A stretch of DNA of 64,000 nt from NCBI GenBank assembly GCA_017615275.1, contig JAGAAO010000099.1:1-64000 (forward strand), read 5' to 3'. The notes beneath the pieces are model-generated. The model had not been told where the DNA came from, searched no databases, and was given only the letters and a program-made list of their open reading frames with translations. Positions 9,133 through 16,215 of this stretch are shown piece by piece; position 1 is the stretch's first letter; each line of letters begins with the position of its first letter. This DNA comes from Butyrivibrio sp. (GTDB taxonomy: Bacteria; Bacillota; Clostridia; Lachnospirales; Lachnospiraceae). The position numbers and the translations under genes are program-made.

Positions 9133-10223
9133 ATGTATTTTTTTAAAGCGTGCAACAATTCGGCATTTTCCGAGTGATTTCTGACTGCGATACGGAAATA
9201 CGAACTGTCGAGACCGCTGAAATTATCGCAGTTTCTTATTAGGATTCCGCTGTCTTTTGCAAGGCGGTCAACGAATGAATTGCACTCGGTTATCGCAGAC
9301 GGCGAATTCAGTATAGACAGTGGAAGCCTTGTAAGCAGGAAATTGGCTTCGCTGTCAAATACCGTAAATCCCATATCGAGGAGTTCTTTTGTAAGGAACT
9401 CTCTTTCGGCGGATATCAGATCGATGGAATTTTTTACATATTCGTCTTCCGATAATGCTGTTTCGCCCGCAAGCATTGCGTAACTTGATACGTTCCATTC
9501 GGGTTTGAGCGCGTTAAGATCGGATATGATACGTTTATTTGAACAAGCACAGTAACCAAGCCTTATTCCGGGCAGGCAGTAGAGTTTGGTGAGTGCATTT
9601 ATAACTACAAGGTGCGGGTGGTCTTTTACAAGAGAAAGGGCACTTGCATTTTTTTCGTTGGAAACAAAGCCCATGAAACATTCGTCTATAACAAGATATA
9701 TTCCGAAATCTTCGCAGAAATCTGCAAGTTTTTTTATAAATTCGCGGGATATAAGTGTTCCCGTGGGATTGTTGGGATTGCAGAGAAAGATTGCGTCTGC
9801 TTCGCGTTCTCTTTTTACATCAGTCAGAAAATCTTCCGTAAGCATGAAATTATCTTCACTTCTTAGTTCATACTCTTTAACATAGCAGTTTCTTGAGGAG
9901 AGGGCTTTTCTGTATCCTGAGAATGTCGGAACCGGGACTATGGCGGTGCGCGGCAGGATAGCCTGCGAAATAAGAGTGATTACTTCGGAAGCGCCGTTTC
10001 CTATGAAGAAGCAGTCTTCGGGGATATTGTATTTGGAAGATATTTTTGTCAAAAAGGGACAATCTTCCGAGTTGGGATATTTTTCCAAAAGAGAAATGTT
10101 TTCGACAAGTACGTTTTTAACCCTTTCGGGCATTCCCAAAGGGTTTACGTTTACGCTGAAATCATATTTTATATTGTAACTCTTATCATATATTCCGCCG
10201 TGTTCGTAGGTTCTGTACGTCAT
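9129..10223 (-). CDS. cobD: L-threonine-O-3-phosphate decarboxylase CobD
   Basis: PLP enzyme of fold type I that makes (R)-1-amino-2-propanol O-2-phosphate, the aminopropanol linker of cobalamin. The PLP lysine lies in ALTKLYCLPGIRLGY; the cofactor Asp/Asn motifs are CNPNNPTG and VIDECFMGF. It resembles histidinol-phosphate aminotransferase, which is the main alternative, but the adjacent cobT-cobU-cobS-cbiB genes decide for CobD. The start at 10223 is preferred over 10229 because GGAGG is 7 nt upstream of it rather than 1. Divergent from cobT with a ~100-bp shared control region. Confidence 0.87.
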   Translation of the reverse strand: MTYRTYEHGGIYDKSYNIKYDFSVNVNPLGMPERVKNVLVENISLLEKYPNSEDCPFLTKISSKYNIPEDCFFIGNGASEVITLISQAILPRTAIVPVPTFSGYRKALSSRNCYVKEYELRSEDNFMLTEDFLTDVKREREADAIFLCNPNNPTGTLISREFIKKLADFCEDFGIYLVIDECFMGFVSNEKNASALSLVKDHPHLVVINALTKLYCLPGIRLGYCACSNKRIISDLNALKPEWNVSSYAMLAGETALSEDEYVKNSIDLISAEREFLTKELLDMGFTVFDSEANFLLTRLPLSILNSPSAITECNSFVDRLAKDSGILIRNCDNFSGLDSSYFRIAVRNHSENAELLHALKKYI

Positions 10224-10314
10224 ATACATTCCTCCGTAAATTCTGTTTAAAGAGCCTGACTATAATATGAGTATAAGGGTATTTTTGATACTTTTACAAC
10301 ACTGATTATGTGTG

Positions 10315-10320
10315 TAAAAT
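10315..10320 (+). promoter_or_regulatory. Possible -10 box giving a leaderless cobT mRNA
   Basis: TAAAAT ends 6 nt before the cobT ATG (10327), and no Shine-Dalgarno sequence lies between them. If this box is used, transcription would begin at or next to the start codon. No good -35 accompanies it, so the assignment is tentative; a B12 riboswitch is not present in the ~100-bp cobD-cobT gap. Confidence 0.35.
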
Positions 10321-10326
10321 AAACAT

Positions 10327-11487
10327 ATGACAGGAACTACTGAGAAAATAATAAAAAAGTACATAGATGGTGTCAGAAACGCCGACAGTGAAGCAAAAGC
10401 TAAGGCAAAGAAGTATGACGATGCCCTTATCAAGCCGCCCCGCAGCTTTGGAAAGCTTGAAGATATTGCCGTTAAAATGGCGGGAATAACAGGATGTGTA
10501 AAGAATAAAGTAGGTTCGAAAAGAATCCTTGTTTTCTGCGCGGATAACGGTGTTACAAAAGAGGGAGTTGCATCTGCTCCGATCACCGTAACTTCGAGTC
10601 AGGCAGTGAATATGACATCAGGTATAACCGGAATGTCGGCGCTTGCAAGAAATTTCGGCACTGAAGTAGTTGTTGTTGACGTGGGAGTAGCCACGGATTT
10701 TCCACTGACTTTTGATGGAAAAAAAGCATCTATCATAGATAAAAAAATCAGAAAAGGGACCGGAAATATTGCATGTGAGCCCGCTATGAGTATCGATGAG
10801 TGCTTGTGTGCCATTCTTACGGGAATAGAGATAGCGGCAGGTGATTGCGATAATGATGAAACGGAAGCAGGCAAAAGAGAGGGCGAGATTATCGACCTTG
10901 TCGGAATCGGCGAGATGGGAATCGGAAATACCACCACGTCAGCAGCTGTTTTGTCAGCTGTAACGGGAACAGACAGCGACAGCCTCACGGGATACGGCGC
11001 CGGAATAAGTGATAGAGCTTACGATAATAAAAAGAATGTTATAAAAAGAGCACTTTCACTGCATGGATTTACAGATGGTTGTAACAGGTACGGCAGTGAC
11101 TTTGAGGCAGTGACGGATATTTTGTCCAAAGTAGGTGGTCTTGATATTGCGGCTATGTGCGGCGCATACATCGGTGCGGCATATGCCGGAAAGGGAGCTG
11201 TGATAGACGGATATATATCTGCGGTTGCGGCGCTCCTTGCGGTAAAGCTTTGTCCCGCTGTTTCGCATTATCTTTTTCCCTCACATATATCTACCGAACC
11301 CGGATATAAGCTTGCTATTAAAGAACTTGGGCTTGATCCGTACCTTGACCTTAACATGGGACTTGGCGAGGGAAGCGGATGTGTGCTCGCTTTTGGAATT
11401 ATAGAGGGAGCCTGTGCCATGATGAATAACATGGCGACATTTGAAGGCGGCGGAATCGACGATTCATACCTGGAAGGAATCAGATAG
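10327..11487 (+). CDS. cobT: Nicotinate-nucleotide-dimethylbenzimidazole phosphoribosyltransferase CobT
   Basis: Activates the lower-ligand base to alpha-ribazole phosphate using NaMN, in cobalamin nucleotide-loop assembly. Family motifs are clear: FCADNGVTKEGVASAPITVT, GIGEMGIGNTTTSAA (phosphate binding) and the C-terminal YLDLNMGLGEGSGCVLAFG with the catalytic Glu. Length 386 aa is somewhat longer than the usual ~350, from a short acidic insertion around NDETEAGKREGEI. First plus-strand gene of the cob group; cobU follows after 2 bp. No ribosome site is visible at the ATG. Confidence 0.94.
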   Translation: MTGTTEKIIKKYIDGVRNADSEAKAKAKKYDDALIKPPRSFGKLEDIAVKMAGITGCVKNKVGSKRILVFCADNGVTKEGVASAPITVTSSQAVNMTSGITGMSALARNFGTEVVVVDVGVATDFPLTFDGKKASIIDKKIRKGTGNIACEPAMSIDECLCAILTGIEIAAGDCDNDETEAGKREGEIIDLVGIGEMGIGNTTTSAAVLSAVTGTDSDSLTGYGAGISDRAYDNKKNVIKRALSLHGFTDGCNRYGSDFEAVTDILSKVGGLDIAAMCGAYIGAAYAGKGAVIDGYISAVAALLAVKLCPAVSHYLFPSHISTEPGYKLAIKELGLDPYLDLNMGLGEGSGCVLAFGIIEGACAMMNNMATFEGGGIDDSYLEGIR

Positions 11488-11489
11488 AT

Positions 11490-12452
11490 ATGATAGTTCT
11501 TTTGACCGGAGGATGTAAAAACGGCAAATCAAATACTGCGCAGGATATTGCCTGCAAACTGAGGACTGAGTCGGGCGGAGGCCTGTATTATGTTGCGACT
11601 ATGAAGTCTACGGGAGAAGAGGACGACGAGCGAATAAGAAAACATGTGGAGAACAGAGAGGGTCTTGGCTTTGAGACCATTGAGATCTCGCGGGATATAA
11701 AGAGAATAATCGCTGAGAAAGAACATTTTTTAAAGAATACGTTTCTTGTTGACAGTCTCACGGCTTTACTTGCAAATGAGATGTTTCAAACAAACGAAAA
11801 CGGAGAGTTTTTTGAGGATCGCAGCGCACCCGAAAGAGTGTGTGAAGATATAAGGTTTTTGTGCAAAGATAAGAATTCTGATTTCATCTTTGTCAGTGAC
11901 GGAATATATAGCGATGCCGCAGTTTATGACTCCGGAACCGAAAGCTACAGAGCGGGACTTGCTCTTGTTGAGAGAGAAGTTGCGCGCGTGGCGGACGAAG
12001 TCATAGAGATGTGTGCGGGAAAAGAGATCAGACATAAAAACTTACACTTGAGAGAGGCAGATCTTATGATTAAAGATGGATGCGGAGTTCTGATTGTTGG
12101 CGGCGCAGGTCAGGGAAAGCTTGAATTTGCGAAGTGTATTACCGGCGCTTTTTCACGCGAAGATGTGTGTATTTATGATGTAAAGGATGCGGCGGATAAA
12201 GTTCCCGGCGGTTACAAGATTTATCGTCATGCGGAAAGACTTGCACGTGGTACGGATAAGAGCGCGGAGGAACTTGCGAGGCTCTTTCCGAAAGAGGCTG
12301 TTGTCATATGCGAAGATATAACCTGCGGTATTGTTCCCATAGACGCCACCGACAGGAAGTGGCGCAAAGATGCGGGCAGGCTTATGCAGGCGCTTTCCAG
12401 AGGAAGGAAAGTTTTTAGAGTTATCTGCGGAATAGGGGAAGAGATAGGATGA
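11490..12452 (+). CDS. cobU: Adenosylcobinamide kinase/guanylyltransferase CobU with an extra CobU-like half
   Basis: CobU phosphorylates adenosylcobinamide and transfers GMP to it. The N-terminal ~190 residues follow the family: P-loop GGCKNGKS, YYVATMKSTGEEDDERIRKH (RIxxH), LVDSLTALLANEM, and a closing block VADEVIEMCAG. The protein is 320 aa rather than ~180: from about residue 195 a second P-loop-like GGAGQGK appears, and residues ~275-320 (CEDITCGIVPIDATDRKWRK, then DAGRLMQALSRG) match the normal CobU C-terminal motif better than the first half does. So it looks like a full plus a shortened CobU domain. It overlaps cobS by 4 bp. Confidence 0.83.
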   Translation: MIVLLTGGCKNGKSNTAQDIACKLRTESGGGLYYVATMKSTGEEDDERIRKHVENREGLGFETIEISRDIKRIIAEKEHFLKNTFLVDSLTALLANEMFQTNENGEFFEDRSAPERVCEDIRFLCKDKNSDFIFVSDGIYSDAAVYDSGTESYRAGLALVEREVARVADEVIEMCAGKEIRHKNLHLREADLMIKDGCGVLIVGGAGQGKLEFAKCITGAFSREDVCIYDVKDAADKVPGGYKIYRHAERLARGTDKSAEELARLFPKEAVVICEDITCGIVPIDATDRKWRKDAGRLMQALSRGRKVFRVICGIGEEIG

Positions 12453-13237
12453 AAAGTTTATTCAGAGCTTTTGCCATAGCTTTTTCTATGTATTCCAAGA
12501 TCCCGATGCCACAGTTTAAGTGGGAAGAAGAGGATATGAAGTACAGCATAGTTTTCTTTCCGCTTATAGGAGGTGTTCTTTTTGCGGTTGTGTGCGGGAT
12601 AAAATGCTGCGCGGAGTATTTCGAGATAGGAAGTATTCCTGCGGGTCTTTTGATGATGGCTTCGATCGCCCTGATAACAGGCGGAATACACATTGACGGA
12701 TATATGGATTGCAGCGATGCTTTTTCATCTTATGCGAGCAGGGAAAAGAAACTTGAGATCCTAAAAGATCCGCATATCGGCGCTTTTGCCGTGATACGTG
12801 TCCTGACACTTGCCGCGGTATATCTCGCGAGCATCAGCATTTTGCTTGATAGGGGAACGGAGCATGCTTTCTTGATCCTGGGACTTGGTTATATTTTATC
12901 CAGAGCTCTCAGCGGAATATCTGTTGTGAGCTTTAAATGCGCCAAGGAAGAAGGAACGCTTTATACCTTTGCGGAGGGATCGGATAAGAGAAGGTGTCTT
13001 AATATATTGGTAAAAGAAGCCGTGATAGCTGCTTTTATAATGATAATAATAGGGCAGTTCTACGGAGCGTGTGCCATCGTTGCGGCTGCCGGTATCTTTG
13101 TTTATTACAAATACAGGACAGGTAAAGAGCTCGGAGGAATAACGGGAGATGCCGCGGGCTGGTTTCTTTGTCTTGTGGAGACTGCAATGGCGGTTGCCGT
13201 GTGCATCTGCGATATTATAGTTAATGTTTTGGGATAG
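12449..13237 (+). CDS. cobS: Adenosylcobinamide-GDP ribazoletransferase CobS
   Basis: Polytopic membrane enzyme that joins GDP-activated cobinamide to alpha-ribazole, the last assembly step of cobalamin. The metal/phosphate motif GGIHIDGYMDCSDAF followed by REKKLEILKDPHIGAFAV is diagnostic, with a second Asp-containing stretch GGITGDAAGW near the C terminus. 262 aa and five to six helices are normal. Starts within the cobU stop (ATGA overlap) and is followed after 11 bp by cbiB. Confidence 0.95.
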   Translation: MKSLFRAFAIAFSMYSKIPMPQFKWEEEDMKYSIVFFPLIGGVLFAVVCGIKCCAEYFEIGSIPAGLLMMASIALITGGIHIDGYMDCSDAFSSYASREKKLEILKDPHIGAFAVIRVLTLAAVYLASISILLDRGTEHAFLILGLGYILSRALSGISVVSFKCAKEEGTLYTFAEGSDKRRCLNILVKEAVIAAFIMIIIGQFYGACAIVAAAGIFVYYKYRTGKELGGITGDAAGWFLCLVETAMAVAVCICDIIVNVLG

Positions 13238-13248
13238 TTGGAAGGAAT

Positions 13249-14295
13249 ATGATGGATTTTTGGACAGAGTATTTTAAATATGTGCCTGTATCTGTCTTAA
13301 TTGGGATTCTGATCGATATTATAGCGGGAGATCCCGCTTTTTTGCTGCATCCGGTTCAGGTAATGGGAAAGCTCATTGAGGCTTTGGAGAGAATTCTTCG
13401 AGGTGAAAATGTAGGAAGCCACCGGGATAAAAAGTCCGAAACGGTTGATTATATAAAGGGAATATTTGAAGTTGTGGGAGTGACTTTTATCACAGGTGCG
13501 GTTTCATTCGGAATCTGTTATGTGGCGTATAGGATAAATATCTGCTTCATGGTTGCTGTTATGAGCATCATGTGCTGGCAGTGCATTGCGGCTCGAAGTT
13601 TAAAGGATGCGGCAATGAAAGTCTATAAGCCTCTTTCAAAAGGTGATACGGAGGGGGCAAGAAAAGCCGTGGCAATGATCGTCGGCAGGGATACGCAGAG
13701 TCTTGATGATATAGGGATCGCGAAGGCAGCAGTTGAGACTGTTGCGGAGAATACGAACGACGGCGTGATCTGTCCTCTTTTTTTCCAAATGCTCGGAGGT
13801 CCTATTCTTTCATATGTCTATAAGTCGGTCAGCACAATGGATTCCATGATTGGTTACAAGAATGACAAGTATATGTTTTTTGGAAGATTTGCCGCAAAGA
13901 CAGATGACGTCTTTGCTTTTATTCCGGCAAGGATAAGTGCGATATTGATGATCGCGGGGACAGCGCTATTGGAGACATTCGGAAAGATATCCGGGTCAAA
14001 GAATGTGTTTAATTACAGTGCAAAGGGCGCGGCAAAGATTTTTGTCAGAGACAGATACAATCACGCAAGCCCCAATTCAGCTCAGTGTGAGAGCGTCTGT
14101 GCGGGAGCGCTGGGACTTAAGCTTGCGGGACCCGCGAGTTATTTCGGGAAAATTCATGACAAGCAGTATATTGGCGATGAGAAACGCACAATAGAGCCTG
14201 AAGACATCAGGCGCAGCGTGGCTCTTATGAATATGACGACCGCTATATGCGTTGTTATCTACTTTTTAATAATTATTTGCGCAAAGTTTAGATAA
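13249..14295 (+). CDS. cbiB: Adenosylcobinamide-phosphate synthase CbiB
   Basis: Membrane protein that attaches aminopropanol phosphate (made by CobD) to adenosylcobyric acid. Motifs: HPVQVMGKLIEALE near the N terminus, IVGRDTQSLDD, ETVAENTNDGVICPLFF, and NHASPNSAQCES. 348 aa fits the family. Two adjacent ATGs (13249, 13252) follow AAGGA; either may be used. The window carries CobD, CobT, CobU, CobS and CbiB, that is, all steps from cobyric acid to cobalamin phosphate, but none for the corrin ring, so the ring genes are elsewhere or corrinoids are salvaged. Confidence 0.95.
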   Translation: MMDFWTEYFKYVPVSVLIGILIDIIAGDPAFLLHPVQVMGKLIEALERILRGENVGSHRDKKSETVDYIKGIFEVVGVTFITGAVSFGICYVAYRINICFMVAVMSIMCWQCIAARSLKDAAMKVYKPLSKGDTEGARKAVAMIVGRDTQSLDDIGIAKAAVETVAENTNDGVICPLFFQMLGGPILSYVYKSVSTMDSMIGYKNDKYMFFGRFAAKTDDVFAFIPARISAILMIAGTALLETFGKISGSKNVFNYSAKGAAKIFVRDRYNHASPNSAQCESVCAGALGLKLAGPASYFGKIHDKQYIGDEKRTIEPEDIRRSVALMNMTTAICVVIYFLIIICAKFR

Positions 14296-14331
14296 TAGGT
14301 ATCATATATTGGGGCAAAAAATTTTACATGT

Positions 14332-15957
14332 ATGGAAAAAGGAAAGATGGAAAAAAAATCAATTTTAAATAACAAAATGTTTTTGTATATGACAGAATTC
14401 TTTGCAGGAATGTCTGTTATGGCAGTTGAGCTTGGAGCCAGCAGACTTCTCGCTCCTTATTTCAGTTCCTCACAGATCGTGTGGACAATAATCATCGGAA
14501 CAATAATGATAGCCATGGCGCTCGGTAATATCTACGGCGGAAAAGCGGCTGACAAAAATCCGGATCCCGGAAGGCTTTACAAGAGGATTCTTGTGGCAGC
14601 TATCTGGATCGCAGCTATACCGGTACTTGGCAAATATATAATAATAGGAATCTCGGCACTGCTTGTGTTTGCGGTTAATTCGAATTTCCTTGTAATCGCT
14701 GCTTTTGCAACGTGTATGGTAGTGTTTGTGTTTCCGCTTTTTCTTCTCGGAACGGTTACACCTTCGCTTGCAAAGTACACGACAGAGTCTCTTGAAGACA
14801 ACGGCAAGATTATAGGAACTCTCGGTGCATTCAACACGGTAGGAAGCATAATCGGAACATTCGTGCCGACATTCGTTACGATTCCCGCTGTCGGAACGGC
14901 GGTCACATTCCTGATCTTTGCAGGAATTCTCATGGCGCTTTGCATCGCGTTTTTTGTTAGCTCAGGTAAAAAAGAGACCAAAAGGGTGGTTGCAGGGCTT
15001 TTGATCTTTATAATATGCTGTTTTTTCGGACACAGCACCTCATTTGCTTTTTGGGAAAATAAATTAACATATGAGGGTGAGTCTGTTTATAACTATCTTC
15101 AGGTAAAAGAAACTCCGGACAGCGTGATTTTGTCTACAAACGTTCTCTTCGGAGTTCAGTCGATACACATTAAGGACGGCGCTCTTACAGGAATGTACTA
15201 TGATTATGCGCTCGCGGCTCCCTACATGAGCGGTGTAAAAGAGAAGGCTGCTTCGGGAGAAAATTCTGATCTGCTCATTCTCGGAATGGGAACCGGAACC
15301 TATGCAACGCAAGTATCAAGATACTTTGACAATGTAAATGTCGAAGGTGTTGAGATTGACGATAAGATTACAGATCTTGCCCATAAGTACTTCGAACTTC
15401 CGAAGGAAACAAAGGTTACGACTTATGACGGAAGAGCCTATCTTGCGGCAGTTGATAAGAAGTACGATGTAATAATGGTGGATGCGTATCAGGATATCAC
15501 GATACCTTTTCAGATGTCGTCCACAGAATTTTTTACAATGGTAAAAGAGCACCTTGCTCCGGGCGGAGTTATGGTTGTTAACATGAATATGTACAGCGAT
15601 GACAACGAATCCACAATTAACAGATATCTTGCGGATACCATTTCATCGGTGTTTGAGAATGTTGTTACCGTAGATGTTCCGAATTCTACCAATAAGGAGC
15701 TTTTTGCTACGGATAATGCGGAATTTCTGGACAGACTATCGCAGAACAGTGCACTTGAGGAAGATGCGCAGTTGCGTGCGATGATGGGGAAAGTCAGAGA
15801 TAATTGCATTTGTTACGAGAAAGGTAACAATATAATGACGGATGACAAAGCTCCTGTGGAACTGCTTGGAATGAAGCAGATCGACTCCATCATAAAGAGT
15901 GAAGTTAAGTATTATAAGGATGTTTTTAAGACACAGGGAATACAGGGATTATTCTGA
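14332..15957 (+). CDS. Membrane-fused spermidine-synthase-like methyltransferase-fold protein
   Basis: Two-part protein (541 aa). Residues ~20-235 are about seven transmembrane helices, and residues ~250-541 are a soluble polyamine-synthase-like Rossmann domain with the nucleotide loop LLILGMGTGTYATQV, VEIDD at the ribose-binding position and DVIMVDAYQD. This is the fused MFS/spermidine synthase type found in many bacteria, whose substrate is generally untested; aminopropyl transfer is only inferred. The start is uncertain: ATG 14332 lacks a good ribosome site, ATG 14347 has AGGA at 3 nt. A strong terminator follows the stop. Confidence 0.8.
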   Translation: MEKGKMEKKSILNNKMFLYMTEFFAGMSVMAVELGASRLLAPYFSSSQIVWTIIIGTIMIAMALGNIYGGKAADKNPDPGRLYKRILVAAIWIAAIPVLGKYIIIGISALLVFAVNSNFLVIAAFATCMVVFVFPLFLLGTVTPSLAKYTTESLEDNGKIIGTLGAFNTVGSIIGTFVPTFVTIPAVGTAVTFLIFAGILMALCIAFFVSSGKKETKRVVAGLLIFIICCFFGHSTSFAFWENKLTYEGESVYNYLQVKETPDSVILSTNVLFGVQSIHIKDGALTGMYYDYALAAPYMSGVKEKAASGENSDLLILGMGTGTYATQVSRYFDNVNVEGVEIDDKITDLAHKYFELPKETKVTTYDGRAYLAAVDKKYDVIMVDAYQDITIPFQMSSTEFFTMVKEHLAPGGVMVVNMNMYSDDNESTINRYLADTISSVFENVVTVDVPNSTNKELFATDNAEFLDRLSQNSALEEDAQLRAMMGKVRDNCICYEKGNNIMTDDKAPVELLGMKQIDSIIKSEVKYYKDVFKTQGIQGLF

Positions 15958-15978
15958 ATAACAGTGAATGACAGCGAA

Positions 15979-16017
15979 AGAGCCTCTTTCCGAACACATC
16001 GGAAAAGAGGCTCTTTT
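15979..16017 (+). terminator. Rho-independent terminator after the spermidine-synthase-like gene
   Basis: Arms 15979-15993 (AGAGCCTCTTTCCGA) and 15999-16014 pair over about 15 bp with one bulged A and a 5-nt loop, followed by a T-rich tract. It isolates the next operon. Confidence 0.88.
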
Positions 16018-16100
16018 CTCTATTTCTAAAAGAGATTTGTAATATATAAGTTTACATTCGAAAATGCTTCAGGTCAATAGAACAGTGGGAAAATATCGGG

Positions 16101-16136
16101 AATAGCAATAATTGAGAAGAAAATAGCAATAACTGA
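16101..16136 (+). promoter_or_regulatory. Two direct repeats upstream of the xylanase promoter
   Basis: AATAGCAATAATTGA (16101-16115) and AATAGCAATAACTGA (16122-16136) differ at one base and are 21 bp apart, exactly two helix turns. The second abuts the -35 region of the xylanase promoter. This is the arrangement of activator sites such as those of AraC-type regulators. The regulator is not in the window; the function is inferred from geometry. Confidence 0.6.
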
Positions 16137-16158
16137 AAGATTACAAAATGATTAAATA

Positions 16159-16167
16159 TGTTACAAT
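16159..16167 (+). promoter_or_regulatory. Extended -10 promoter of the xylan operon
   Basis: TGTTACAAT forms an extended -10 (TG at 16159-16160, TACAAT at 16162-16167). TTACAA at 16141-16146 is the nearest -35-like hexamer at a short 15-bp spacing, consistent with a promoter that needs an activator. The gene start is at 16216 with GGGAGG upstream. Confidence 0.55.
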
Positions 16168-16215
16168 AATGTTACTTAAAGGTTTAAGAATTAAAGTATT
16201 TAGTGGGAGGTCAAT

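Noticed and set aside
10230-10326. Cobalamin riboswitch between cobD and cobT
   Set aside because: The gap is under 100 bp and has no B12-box-like sequence.
15966-16020. Insertion-sequence terminal repeat
   Set aside because: The inverted repeat is a short terminator hairpin followed by T residues; no transposase gene occurs anywhere in the window.
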